Assembly: GCA_022661535.1 (NCBI GenBank) | Contig: JAKULF010000004.1 | Coordinates: 1,240,001 to 1,304,000 of the forward strand | Origin: Eutypa lata | Taxonomy: Eukaryota; Ascomycota; Sordariomycetes; Xylariales; Diatrypaceae | DNA: 64,000 nt | Reading direction: 5' to 3' | Shown: one piece after another, positions 23,855 through 37,860 of the stretch | How positions within the stretch are numbered: the stretch's first letter is position 1 | Layout: each line of letters opens with the position of its first letter | Program-made: the position numbers and the translations under genes | Notes under the pieces: model-generated | Databases searched by the model: none | What the model saw: only the letters and a program-made list of their open reading frames with translations | What the model was told of the DNA's origin: nothing

Positions 23855-24457
23855 ATGCCGAAACCTCACATAGTAGCAGAGGCGCGACTTCCCGCGGTCC
23901 TTTCGTTCACGGCCGGGCCGGATCCGGACCTTACCATCTCCCTCAGGCTGGTCGACGCGCAGACGCCCATCACTATTGCCAAAGACGCCCAACTCCAGGT
24001 TTTCATGGCGACAAACGCCGTTCTCATCCGCGAGGCGGCTAGCCAGCAGAACATTGCCTTGCCTACTCTCGACGTCAACATGAAGTCAGCACCGCCGCTG
24101 AGGCTGGTCCCCGAGGAGGCTGTTGCTGCCAAGTCCAAGTTCGTGACGCTGGAGCCTGGAGTGAGCTGCGATATCCTCCGGGTCCCCTTCCGGCCGCGGG
24201 GTGCCACGCGGAAGAGTGTCGAGGGCGCAAGGGCCGAGACGGCCCGGGACGGGTTCTTGTTTGCTCAGCTGGGGATGCATCTGCTAGAGCCGGGGCGCGA
24301 GTACACCGTGCAGGTCAAAAGCGGCGTGCGCATCTCGTCATGGATGGAGGGGAGGGTCGAGGATCTGATCCAAGAAGGACCGGGCGAGTGGCGGCCGCGC
24401 CCGGATGCGATTAACGTTTTGCCTGCCGAGGGGTTTCGTTTTAGGGTGGAGGATTAA
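23855..24457 (+). CDS. Hypothetical fungal protein, beta-rich
   Basis: Intronless frame of 200 residues from ATG at 23855 to TAA at 24455. The composition (alternating hydrophobic strands, many Pro/Thr/Val, no long helix or membrane segment) resembles a widespread family of small fungal proteins that open with a P-H-x-x-x-x-A-x-L-P motif followed by T-I-S-L-R-L strands. Function unknown. It is GC-rich and shows no RIP damage although it ends only about 400 bp before the AT-rich block. Its 5' end is divergent to copy A of the MAT1-2-1-type gene. Confidence 0.7.
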   Translation: MPKPHIVAEARLPAVLSFTAGPDPDLTISLRLVDAQTPITIAKDAQLQVFMATNAVLIREAASQQNIALPTLDVNMKSAPPLRLVPEEAVAAKSKFVTLEPGVSCDILRVPFRPRGATRKSVEGARAETARDGFLFAQLGMHLLEPGREYTVQVKSGVRISSWMEGRVEDLIQEGPGEWRPRPDAINVLPAEGFRFRVED

Positions 24458-24847
24458 AGGGGAGGGGGGTAACCTTAAATGAACCCGAATAATCGTGAAA
24501 CAGAACGAGATATGATAGGCAGGGCAACAGTTTCTCTAAAGATTGATCTCCGTATCTAGTATAGGTATATGAACATCACTAAATCTGCGGTGAGCTACCA
24601 CCTATATTACACCAAAGTAGGATCTGTCTTAAATATTGATGTTATATAAGAGCCGCCCTAATAAAACACCACTAGATTAAGCCCAGAATCAATAGGTTCA
24701 TCATGATATAGCTTTTAACCGCTACCCGAATTAGATACTTCCAAATGCAGCCTTCTATAGCCTTACATAGCAGCACCGTTTGAATCGAATAAGCGTGCAA
24801 CGTCTGTTAGCTTTAAATATATTATCTTTATATCTTTAAAGAGGTAG
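24458..24847. other. 3' flank leading into the AT-rich block
   Basis: Mid-GC, non-coding transition of about 390 bp. GC content falls sharply after about 24900. Confidence 0.5.
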
Positions 24848-24973
24848 TGTGGGTGGGTCACGTGATTCGGTCATTAGATAGGTCTTTTCATTATTTAACT
24901 TAATAAAGAAATATTTAAAAAATATAATTATAATTATATCTTTAGTTTTATTTTATTATTATAATATTTTTAT
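24848..24973 (+). repeat. Left direct terminal repeat of the AT-rich block
   Basis: Begins TGTGGGTGGGTCACGTG and corresponds base for base to 37735-37860. Its outer 60 bases keep many G and C that are A and T in the right copy. It opens with TG, as LTRs do. Confidence 0.65.
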
Positions 24974-27900
24974 TAATATATAAAAGTAAAATTTAAATAA
25001 TTAAATTTTACGAATTACTTTAAGAATTTATTTTATTATTTAAAAATTAAATAAAATATTTATATTTTAATTATTTTATAATTATTTAAAAAAATATTAA
25101 AATTATTATTTTTATTTTCGTATTAAATTTTTTAATTTTATACGATTTCTTTAATTAATTAAATTAATTTATATTTTAAATTAATTAAAAGTTATATTTA
25201 TTTATTTTTTTATTTTTTATTAAAAGATTTATTATTTTATAATAATTAAAAGTTATTTATATATTTAATTATTATAATTCGAAAAAATAAAAAAAAGTTA
25301 AAAATTTTTTTTTTAAAAAAATAAAACGTATTTATTATAAATAAAAATTAAATTTTTAATTTAAGTTTTTTTTAATTTTAATTTATATTATTTTAAGTTT
25401 ATATAATATTTTTTATTTTATTTATATATTAAATTAATATAATCGTTTTTAAAAACTTTTATTTATTTTATTTTTATTAAAATAATTTAATATTTTTTAT
25501 TTTTTAATTAAAGAAAATTATAATTATTAATTATTATAAATTAAATTATTAATTATTTAAATAATTATATAAATTATTATTTTTTTTATTATATATATTA
25601 TAATTTTCGTTATAAATTTTAAAATATTTAATTAAAGTTAAAAAGTTTATATAAATAATTAAAAAATACGAAAATATTTTAATTATTTTCGAATTAACGA
25701 TTTAATTTATTAACTTTTTAAAATTAATTTTTAAATTAATAATTTTATTAATTTTTATATTAACTTTTAATAATATTTTATTAATTTTTAAATTATTTAT
25801 AATTAAAATAAATTAATTTATATTTAAAAAAATTTTAAATTTTTTTTTAAAAAAATATATTAATAATTTAAAGTTATATATAAAGAAATTAAATTTTATA
25901 ATAAAAAAAATTAAAAAGATTAAGTTTTATTTTTTATTTAAAAATAATTTATAAAATAATATAAAGTTTTAATATTTATAACTTTTTAAATTTAAATAAA
26001 TAAAATATAATTTTTTAAAATTTAATTTTAATAAAAAACTTTTTATTTAAATAAAAATAAATAATATTAAATTTATTTTAAAAATTAATAATTTTAAATA
26101 TTAATTAAAAAAAAAGTTTTTTATTTTTATAAAATAAATTAATAAGTTTTTAAAAAAAATTAATAATTATTAATTATATAAAAAAATTAATAATTTTAAA
26201 TTTTAATTATTTTATTATTAAAGATTTTTAAATTTATATTTACTTTAAACGTTTAATATAACGAATAAATATATTAATTATTATAATAAATATATTAATT
26301 ATTATAATAAATATCTTTAATATAAATATTTTTAATAAATATATAAATATAATTAATTAATTAATAAAATAAATAAAATAACGATTAATAAAATTTAAAA
26401 TTTTTTAATTAAAAAAATATAATTTTTTTTTATTTAATAAATTTAATATAATTTTAATAATTATAAAAATAAAATATATTTTATTTTTATATATTATAAT
26501 TATAATTATAAAAAATACGTATTTTTTAATTATTTATATTTAAATTAATTATTTTAAATTATTCGTTAAATTTAAAATATTTATAATTATAATAAATTAA
26601 TTTTAAAGTTATTAAAATTTAAAAAAATATTAAAATTTATTAATATAAAAATTAATTATATAATTAAAAAAAAGTTATAAAAACCTTTTAATTTAAATAA
26701 ATATATAAATAATTTAAATAAAAAAATATTAAATATTATTAAAAAATTATTATTTTTTTATTATTAAATTTATATAAAAAACTTAATTTATAATATCTTT
26801 TTTATATATAAATATTAATAAAAATAAAAATATATTTCGGCGAAAATTTATTTTAAATTAACGATTTTTTTCGTTTAATTTATTAATTAAATTTTAATAT
26901 AATTTAATAAATCTTTATAAATTATTATTTAAATTTAAAAAAATTAATTCTTTTAATTTTAATTTTATAAATATAAATAATTTTATATAACGCTTAATAA
27001 ATATTAAATTTTATATATATAAAAAGATTATAAAATTATAAAAATAAAACGATATAATTTCGATTTATATATATAAAGATTATATTAAAAATTAAATTAA
27101 TATAAATAATTTATTTCGTATAACTTTTTTTTAATATTATATAAAAATAATTTTTAAATTAAAATTTAATTATAAAAACTTAATTTAATAAATAACTTAA
27201 ATTATTTATAAAAAAACGTAAATTTAAATTATTATTAAAATATTATTTTTTTATATTTATATTATATTTTATTTATATATATATTAATATAAATAAATTT
27301 AATTAAATTAATTAAATTAAAAATAATAATAATTAAATTTCTTTTTAATTTATTAATAAAAAAATAAACAATATATTTATATATAAATATTTTATTAATT
27401 ATAAACTTTTATTAAAATTAATTAAATTTAATATTATTATTAAATTAAAATTTAAAAAACTTAAATTTTAAAAAAAATATAAATTAAAAATACTCGATAA
27501 TAATATGTTTTTAATTAATTATTACGTAATTTTTTCCTTTATTATTAATAAAATTTATTTAATAATTAAAACTTTTATTATAAATATAAATAAATTTTAC
27601 GATTTATTATTAAATAAAAATTAATTATAATAAAATTTCGTTAATATTAATTTTAAAATTAAATATTTTATTTTTATTAAAATTAATAAATAATTTTATA
27701 TTTTTTTAATAAAACTTACGATTATAATTAATTTAATTTCGATAAAAAAAAATCGATTTATAAAAAAATAACTCGATTAACTTTTATAAAAAATATAAAT
27801 TCGAAATTATTTAATGTAAAAAATAATAATTTTTTAAATAATAACGATTTAAAGTTTAAAAAAAATTTAAATATTATCGTAAATTAATAAAAAAATTATT

Positions 27901-30900
27901 TAATATTATTAAATACGTTATTATATAAAATCGAAAACGTTAAATTTAATTAAAAAATTAAAAAAAGCTTAAAATAAAATTAAACTTTTATAAATTATAA
28001 CTTTATAACTTATAATATTATTATTTAAACTTAATTAAAACGAATTATATTTATTAAATTTATTATTATTATTTTAAATTCTTTTATATCGTTAATTTTT
28101 AATTTTTTAATTTAAAAAAAAATAAATCGTTATATTATTATCTTTATTACGTTTATTTTTATTAAACGAAGTTTATTAAAAACGAATTTATAAATTATAA
28201 ATTAAATTTTTAATTTATATTTAAAAATTAACGATTAAATTTAAATATTTATTTAAATATCTTTTTTTTATATATTAAAAAATAAATTTAATAAATTTTT
28301 TTTAATTATTTCTTTTTAATTTAAAATCGAAATTATTAATTAAAAAAACGTTAATAATTTTTTTTAATAATAATTTATTTTTACTTTTTATTTTTTATAT
28401 TATATATTATAATTTCGATTATTTTACTTAAAATTCGAAAATTTTACGTTAAATAAAATTAATAATAAATTTATTTATTATATTATTATATTTTTTATAA
28501 ATATAATTAATAATTAAAATAAAATTAATTTAATTTTAAACGATATTAATAATAAAATATTAACTTTTAATATTATATTATATAATAAAAGCTTTAAAAA
28601 AAGTTTTAAACTTTATTTAAAAAACGAAAAAAAAATATTACGTATAATTAATATAAATTTAAATTTATATAAATTAAAATTATAAATTTATTTTTATAAA
28701 TTTATTATTAAATTTTTTATTATAACTTTTTAATTTCGAATTATAATTTAAATAAATTTAAAACGATTAATTATAAATTAAAAATTATAATAAAACTTTT
28801 TATTAAATAATTTTTAATTTATAATTAACGATTAATTTAATAAATTCGAAATTATTATTAAATTAATAATAAATATATTAAAAAATAAGTTTTAATTAAA
28901 TAATTATATTATACTTAATACGATTATTTTATCGAATCGTTTAATAATATTCGAAATATAAATTTAATTAAATATTATATTATTATTAATAAAAACATTA
29001 AATTTTTTTAATTAAAATAATTTAAATATATTTTTAATAAAAAAGAATTTATTAATAAAGTTTATTTTTAAACAAAAAAATTAAATAAATAAAATATATA
29101 TTTTTAATTTTTATTAAAAAGAATAAAAATTATTAAATCGTTTAAAATTATAAATTAATTAATTTCGTTATAATTAAACTTTAATAATTAATTTATAATT
29201 AAAATAATATATTTAATATATTATTTTAAAAGAAATATAAAATTTTTAATTAAAATAATATTTTTTATAAATATTAATTAATTAATATTTAAAAAATTAA
29301 TTAATTTAAAATTTTATTTATTAATTTTAATAATTTATAATTAAATATTTAAATGTTATAAAAAATAATTAAATTAATATATATATATTATATTTTAAAT
29401 AATTTAAAATTTAAAAAATAATTATTATTTAATAAAATAAAAACTTAAAAATTAATATTATTTATATTAATAAATTATTATTTTAATTAAGATAATTTTT
29501 TTAATATATTTATTAACAATTATAATATTTTTATTAAAAAGTTTAATAAAATATTTAATTTTTTTTATTATTATTATTTTCTTCGTTTAAATTTTATATT
29601 TATTAATATAATATTTAAAAAAAAAAGTTTTATTTATAAATTTAATTAAAGTTTTAAAATTTAAACTTTTTTAAAGAAAAATTTAATTATTAAATAAATA
29701 TTAAAATCGATTTAAAAATTAATTTTTAATTAAAAATTATTTTAAAAATTAAAAAAAAATTAAAAAAATTATTTTATTTAATTTTATATTTACGTATTTA
29801 TATATTTAATTATATAAATTTTATTAAAATTTTTAAAAACGTTTATATCAAGTTTATTTAAAAAAAAACTTCTTTTAAAAAAGAATTAATATAACGAAAA
29901 ATTATTTTAAAACTTTTTTTTTAAAAAAAAACTTAAAAATAAATATTTATTATTATATATTATAAAATTTAAAAACGAAATATAAAAAATTTAAATATTA
30001 ATTAATAATATTATTTAACGATTAATATATCGTTAATAAAAACGAAATTTATTTTAATTAATTAATAAAAATCATTATAATAAATACGTTAATATTTTTA
30101 ATTAATATTTTAATATTTTTTTATTTAAATTTTTAAATATAAAAATTAAATATATTATTAAAAAAAAAAGCTTTAAAAATTATTAAATATTTAATTAAAT
30201 ATAAATAAATAATAATTAAATTATTTTATTTTATTATATTATATATTAATTATATAAACTTTTTTAAATGTTTAATATAAAATTAAATATATATAAAAAA
30301 TTTTTTATTTAAATTAAAAAATTAAATAAATATTAATTTATTATTTATTATAAATTAAATATTATTAAAATTATTAAAATTATAAATAAATTTTCGAAAT
30401 TAATTAAATTTATACGAAAATAATAAATTTTTAAATATTTTTATTTAAAAAAAGCATTTTAAAAATATTAACTTTATAATATAATTATAATAACGATAAT
30501 AAAATAACTTATTATATAATTATATAATATAAATTATAAAAAAAAATAACTTATATAATATATTAATATTTTAATCGTTATAAACGAAAAAAAATTATAA
30601 AAAAACGCTTAAAGATTTATTAACTTTACGAATAATTATAAAGTAATTTTTAAAGCTTTATAAATTATTAATATATAAATTAACTTTATAAATCGTATTT
30701 AAAAAATAAACGTAATAAAAATAACGCGAAAACGAAATATAAATTTTAAAATAATTTAAAATAAATAATAAATTATAAATAATATTAAAACTTTATAAAT
30801 AAAAATTAATAAACGTATTAAAAAAATATTATAAACGTAATATTAAAAATTAATAAATAATTTAATTTATTTATAATAACTTTAAAAAGTAAAATATAAA

Positions 30901-32005
30901 CGTTATAACGTTAAATTAAAAAATTAAATAAAATACGTAAAAGTATATATAACGCGAAAATAACGAAAATTAAACGATAAATATATAATAAAACCGCTTA
31001 AACGCTTTTATTATTTTTATTTTTATTATTATTATTATTATTATCGTTTTTATTATTATTTTCTTTAAAAAAAACAAAAACGTTATAATTATAAAACTTA
31101 TTTATTAAATAAATATTTAAATAATTTATAATAAAAACTTAAAATATAAACGTTAATAAAGTAATAACGTTATAAGTTAATTATAAAAATAAATTAAATA
31201 ATTTTTAATACTTTTAAAAGTAATAATAATATAAACGTTAAAATTTTAAAAGAAAAAATTAATATTTTAAAAAAGCATAAAAGCGAACGTAACGAAAGCG
31301 ACGTAAATACGCAAAGCATTAACGACGAAATAATCGCGTAAAAGTTAAAAAGCGTAATTTTTAACTTTAACGAAAATAACGATAATTTAAAAAAAAACAT
31401 AACGTTAAAGATATAATAACGTAATTATAACGAAATAAAATATATTTTAACGTTTTTATTATTATAAACGATAACGATCGTTTTAAAAGTAATAATTATT
31501 TATATAATAAAAAAATTAATTAAAAATTAAATATATATTAATAAAATCGTAACGAAAAAGTAATAAAAACGTAACGTAATATATATAAAAACAAATATAA
31601 CGTAAATTAACGTAATTTTAATAATTATTATTAATATTAATTTAATTATAACATTTATAATTAAAATTAATAATTAATTAAATAACGTAATTATAATAAT
31701 ATAATTAATAAATATCGTTTTTTTAAAAAAAATAATATTTTTTTTTATAATTATTATTATAATTAATATTATAATTACTTTATTATTAATATAAATTAAT
31801 TATATATATAAATAATAAAAAATTTAATAAATTAATTTTTTTATTATAATCGCTTTTAATAATAATAACTTCGTCGTTATAAATATATTTAATAATAAAA
31901 TTTAAAAACTTATTAAAAGTTAAAATAATAATAAAACTTATTTTAAATATTAAAATAATATATTATCGTAATATAAATATAATAAAATAATAATAATTAT
32001 TTATT

Positions 32006-32007
32006 AA

Positions 32008-32046
<39 letters not shown>
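32006..32046. repeat. TTA trinucleotide microsatellite
   Basis: About a dozen TTA units inside the AT block, followed by looser TAA/TTA sequence to about 32075. Confidence 0.7.
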
Positions 32047-32047
<1 letters not shown>

Positions 32048-33410
32048 ATAATAATTATTATTATTATTATAATTATTTTTTAAATATAATATTAATATAA
32101 TTTAAAGAAAAATAACGTTATAATTACGAAAAAGCTTATTTATTAAAAATAATAAAAAAAAACGAAAATTTATAATTAATTAACGTTTATATTACTTTAA
32201 TTAAAATAACCGTTATTTTAATAATTATAATTATTATACATCGAAAATCTTTATTAAAATTTAATAATATATTAACTTAATAAAGTTTAAATAATAAAAA
32301 ATTATTATACGTAATAATATAATTATTAATAAATAACGATAAAATATTTATTATTTATATTATTATTAAAAAAAAAAAGTTTATAATAATTAATTTTTTT
32401 TAAATAAATATTATAATTATTAATATAATTATTTATAAAAAAAATAAAGTTATTTAAATATATAAAAAACGATATTATCGTTATAAATAAATAATTTCGC
32501 GTTATAAAAGCCGCGTTTATATTATAAACGTATTTATATATAATTTTTTAATTATTTAATTATATTTTTAATATATTAATATATCGTTTTTTAAATTTTT
32601 TTAAATAATTAAAAGTTATAATAAAGTTAAAAAATAAACATTATTACTTCGAAAGAATAACGTATTTATTTATTAACTTAAGTAATTTTTAATAAATAAA
32701 TTTTTTTTTATTTTATTTAAATTTTTATAATAATTATTATATATTAATTAAATAAATAAACATTTAATAAACTAACGATATAACTTTATAATTATCGCTT
32801 TATAAATGTAATAATTAAATAATATATAAATTTTATTCGTTTTAATAATTTATTATATAAAATATATATTATAAATTTATTATATATTATATATTTTATA
32901 TAAATAAATTATTAATATAAAAATAATAATAATAATAATTATTATTAAATTTAATATTAAAAAATTTCTTTTTATTATATTAATTATAAAATAAATTTAA
33001 AAACTTTTTTTTAATTAATTTAATTTTTAATTAATTTATATATTATTATTTTTTTCGAATTATTAAATAATAATAATTTTATAATTAATATAATAAAAAT
33101 TAAATAAATTTTTAAATTATTTATAAAATTATATATAAAAATAAAATAATATAACGATTTAATTTATTATTTAATTTTAAAATTTAAATTTATTAAATAA
33201 TTTATTATTAATTAATAACGTTTATTTATTAAAAATATAATTAAATATTATATTATTAATAACTTTTTATTTTAATTAAAAAATAATAATAATATAATAA
33301 AATATATTTTATTTAATAAAATTAATTTAACTTTTTTATAAATATATAATAATTATTTTAAAAAATTTAATTTATAACTTTTAATAATTTATATAATATT
33401 TAAATATTAT

Positions 33411-33937
33411 AACGATATAAAATATAAAAGTTGCTTTTAATCGTTATATTATTAAAAGTAAATACGTTATTAACTTAAAGATTAATCGCTTTATATTACT
33501 TTATATAATACATTTATAAAATATTATTTAATATTATAATAATAAATTCTTTTTTAAAATAAATTACTTTTAATTTATCTTTAAAATATATTAAATAAAA
33601 TCCTTTATTTAAAGTTATTTAAGTTTAAATAACTTTAAAATTATACGTCGAATAAAGCTTTATTTTCGAAAAGTACTTTACGTTATTTTATTACGTTATT
33701 AAAATGTTATTATATATATCGTATTATTAATAAATTATAAAAAAATAATAAGTTTAATTAAGATTTAAACGTATAACTTATAAAAAGAAAGTTAATAAAT
33801 TATAACGATATAAAATATAAAAGTTATTTTTAATCGTTATATTATTAAAAGTAAATACGTTATTAACTCGAAAATTAATCGCTTTATATCATTTTATATA
33901 ATATATTTACGAAATGTTATTTAATACCGTAATAAAT
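33411..33937 (+). repeat. TRIM-like element, copy 1 (527 bp with 135-bp terminal direct repeats)
   Basis: Bases 33411-33545 recur at 33803-33937 with few changes (both begin AACGATATAAAATATAAAAG), enclosing about 257 bp of unique sequence with no coding capacity. The whole unit recurs at about 35203-35697. Short terminal direct repeats, a very short interior and multiple copies fit a terminal-repeat retrotransposon in miniature; RIP-eroded. Confidence 0.55.
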
Positions 33938-35202
33938 ATTATTAAATATTATTAACGTTATTATATATATAATAAAATCAAATTAAAATTTTTTTTAATT
34001 ATTAAAATAAATAAATAATTTCGATAAAATTATAAAACTTAATTAATATAAATTTTATAAGCTTTTTCGTTTTCGTTAAAATAAATAAAAATAAATATAT
34101 ATTAATAATAATTAATTATTTTTACTTAATTTATATTTAAAATAATAATTAATAAAATATTTTAATTTAACGTTTTTAAATTTTAAAAATTTTTATATAA
34201 TATTTTCGAATATTTTTAATAAATATATATTAATAATAATAATTATTTTAAATACTTTTTAATTAAAGCATTTTTTAATTATTAAAAATTAAAGTTTATT
34301 TATAATTTAATTTATTTAAAATAATATTACGAAATAATTAAAAAAATAATTAAATTAATTATTATTTAATTATATAAATAAATATTTAATATTAAATATA
34401 AAAAATTAAATTAATAATTTAATATTTTATTTAAAATATTTATTAAAATTAATTTATAAATAATAAAAGATTATAATTTATCGCTTTTATAAGTTTTATT
34501 TAATTAAAAAATAAAATTTATAATTAAGATTTTAAATTATAATTATTTAATAATTATTATTAATAAATTCGAAAAAAAAATATTAATTAATAAAAAAAAT
34601 ATAAATTAATAATATAAGAATTTTTAATAAATAAAAATATATATTAAAATTTAAATATTATATATAAATATAAAAAGAAAAATTAAATATAAAAATACAT
34701 TAAAAATTAAAATTAACGAAAACGATAATTTTAAAAAAATAAATTTAAATTTAATATAAACGATAATTTTAAAACTTTAAAATTATTATTTATTTAAATT
34801 AAATTATTAAAAATATATTAAGTTATATTTAATATTTTAATAAAAATTATTAATTTTATTAAAAAAAATAAACTTTATAAAATTTATATTAATAATTTTA
34901 AACATTTTAAATAAAATATTTTATTTAATATTATATATTAATAAAAACGATTAATTTAAATATTTCGTATTTAAATATAAAAAAAATTAATTTTAAGTTT
35001 TAAATTAAAAAATTAAAAAATAATTTTTAATTAAAAAATAAAAACGATAAATAAAAAATTAAAATAACGAATATTAAGATTTTTTAATTATATTTTTTTA
35101 TATTATTATTATTTTTTTATAATTATTTTATTAATTTTTAATTAATATTATTAAAAAGAATTAAAAAAATAAATAATTAATATATAAAAGATATTTTTTA
35201 AA

Positions 35203-35697
35203 AACTATTTAATTATATTATTAAAAATAAATACGTTATTAACTTAAAAATTAATCGCTTTATATTATTTTATATAATATATTTATAAAATATTATTTAA
35301 TATTATAATAATAAGTTTTTTTTTAAAATAAATTACTTTTAATTTATCTTTAAAATGTATTAAATAAGATTTTTTATTTAAAGTTATTTAAGTTTAAATA
35401 ACTTTAAAATTATACGTCGAATAAAGCTTTATTTTTAAAAAGTATTTTACGTTATTTTATTACGTTATTAAAATATTATTATATATATCGCATTATTAAT
35501 AAATTATAAAAAATAACAAGCTTAATTAAAATTTAAACATATAATTTATAAAAAAAATTAATAAATTATAATAATTTAAAATATAAAAATTATTTAATTA
35601 TATTATTAAAAATAAATACATTATTAATTCGAAAATTAATCGCTTTATATTATTTTATATAATAAATTTACGAAATATTACTTAATATCGTAATAAA
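35203..35697 (+). repeat. TRIM-like element, copy 2 (left repeat shortened)
   Basis: Matches copy 1 along its length, including the internal segment with TTATACGTCGAATAAAGC. Right terminal repeat at about 35567-35697; the left repeat lacks its first ~35 bases. Differences from copy 1 are mainly C/T and G/A plus small indels. Confidence 0.55.
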
Positions 35698-37734
35698 TTA
35701 TATACTTTTTTATATTATTATTAATGCGTTTATTTTATTAATTTTATTTAATAATTAATTTATTTTTAATAATCTTTTTAATAATTTTATTTTTTATAAT
35801 TTATTTTTTAATTAATTTTTTTTAATTTTATTTTTTTAATAATTAATTTTTAATTTTTTAAATATTTAACTTTTAAATAATTAATATTAATTATTTAAAT
35901 TATAAAAATTAAAATTTATAAAATCTTTATTATTTTAACGATTTTATTATTTAAAATGCTTTTTAAAAAATAAATATTAACGTTTATAAAATTAAAAAAA
36001 ATTAATATCGTAATTTTTATTATTAAAATAAATAAAATTTATTTAAATAATAAAAAACGAATTTAAATTATTATTACGCTTATTAATTAAAAGAAATTAT
36101 ATATATTAAAGTTTATATTTTATTTATATTAATATTTTAAATTAATTAAAAAAAAATTAATAATAATTTTTATTATATTTTTAATATAAATTAATTAATT
36201 ATATTTTATATTATTTATTTTAAAACTTTAAATAAAAAATTATTATTTTTTAAAAAAAATTATTTAATTAATTATATTAAAAGTATTTTTTAAATTAAAT
36301 TTAAAAAAATTTAAAATTTTATAATTTAAATTAAACGAAATAATTTAATAATTTATATCGATTTTTATTTAATTATTTTTAATTTAAATAAAAAAACGAT
36401 AATAATTAAATAAAAATTAAATAATTATATATTATAATTTAATTAAATAATTTATATAATTAAAATTATTAATAATTATATAAATTATAATAAAAAATAA
36501 TATTTATAAATATAATTTTCGATAAATTTTTATAAAAAATTATTTTTATATTAAAATAATATTTTTTTAATATATTTTTTTTTATGAATTAAAAAGTTTA
36601 TTAATACGTATAATTATATATATTATATTCGAAATTTAAAAATATAAAAATTATTTAAATATTTTTTATTTTTAAACGATAAAAAATTATTATTTAACGA
36701 TAATATAAATAATTTAATTAATAAAATAAAAAGATTTATAAAAAAGATTTATATTTATATTATTATTTTAAACGATAAATATAAAAAAAAGATTTTTTAA
36801 TTATTTAAAAATATTAATATTTTAATATATAAATATAAAATGTTAAAAGATTAAATAATTTCGTTTAATTTATATATAAATTAAATATTAAATAAAATTA
36901 AAAAGTTAATTAACGATATTATTATTTTATATAAAAAAAGTTAAAGTTTTAAAAATTAATAAATTATTAAAAAGATATTTAATAATTTTATTATTATAAA
37001 ATATAAAAAATTAAATATTTTATTTCGCGAATATTTTATTAATTATAAAAAGTTTATAATTATTTATTAAAATCTTTAAATAAATACGTTATATAAAAAA
37101 ATATTAAATTAAAAAATATTTATAAATTAATAAAAAATTATTAATAAAAATTATTTAAATAAATTAAATTTAATTAATAAAAATATTATTAATTTTATTA
37201 TTTAATTTAAAAAATAAAAAAAGAAATTTATTATATTAAAAAAAATCATTAATATTAAAAAATTTTTTATTAAAATTTAATTAATTAAAACGTTTATTTT
37301 TTATAATTAAAATAAAATCGTTAAAATTATTAAAAAACGAATTAAAAATTTTAATAAAAAAATAAATTTTTTAATTATTAAAAAAATTATATTAATATTA
37401 AATATTATAATTAATATTTATTATATTAAAAAATCGATTTCGTTTTTACTTTTACGTAAAAAAATCGTAATAACTTTTATAAAACATTTAAATTTTTACG
37501 ATTTTTCGTTAATTATTAATAAATTAAACATTATTAACTTTTAATTTTTATAAAAATTAATTAAAATAAAATTTTAAAAATAATAATAAATTTAAATAAT
37601 ATTAAATTATTAAAATTATTTAAAATTAATATAAATTATAAAAATTATATATATTATATAATTAATAAAAGTTTTTAATTTTTAATTTTTTTATTTTATC
37701 GATATAATAATCGTCGACGAATAATTTAATTAAA

Positions 37735-37860
37735 TATAAATAAATTACGTAATTTAATTATTAAATAAATTTTTTTATTATTTAATTTAATAAAAAAATA
37801 TTTAAAAAATATAATTATAATTATATCTTTATTTTTATTTTATTATTATAATACTTTTAA
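37735..37860 (+). repeat. Right direct terminal repeat of the AT-rich block
   Basis: Counterpart of 24848-24973. The inner part is fully converted to A/T except one CpG (ACGT), while its outermost bases keep a C that is T in the left copy, so mutation fades outward at both ends of the block. Confidence 0.65.

Larger units (their letters stand above)
24848..37860. mobile_element. 13-kb RIP-mutated AT-rich block, remains of repetitive/transposon DNA
   Basis: Almost pure A/T for 13 kb with no usable coding frame; the longest open frame (about 68 codons near 31194-31400) is low-complexity. Remaining C residues sit mostly in CpG or CpT, while CpA is scarce, the footprint of repeat-induced point mutation. 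The block is bounded by 126-bp direct repeats (24848-24973 and 37735-37860) that differ almost only by transitions toward A/T. These could be the terminal repeats of one large LTR-type element, or outermost pieces of nested elements; the original proteins cannot be read. It contains two small TRIM-like repeats (33.4 and 35.2 kb) and a TTA microsatellite. It separates MAT1-2-1-type copies A and B. Confidence 0.7.

Noticed and set aside
31194..31400. 68-codon frame within the AT block
   Set aside because: Phe/Leu/Ile-only low complexity produced by A/T bias; not a gene.
31981..32075. Possible CRISPR-like or satellite array
   Set aside because: Simple TTA microsatellite; this is a eukaryotic genome and there are no spaced repeats.
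24848..37860. Centromere or mitochondrial insertion as explanation of the AT-rich block
   Set aside because: At 13 kb it is short for a fungal regional centromere and has direct terminal repeats; no mitochondrial genes, tRNAs or rRNA are readable, and the CpA loss pattern fits RIP better.
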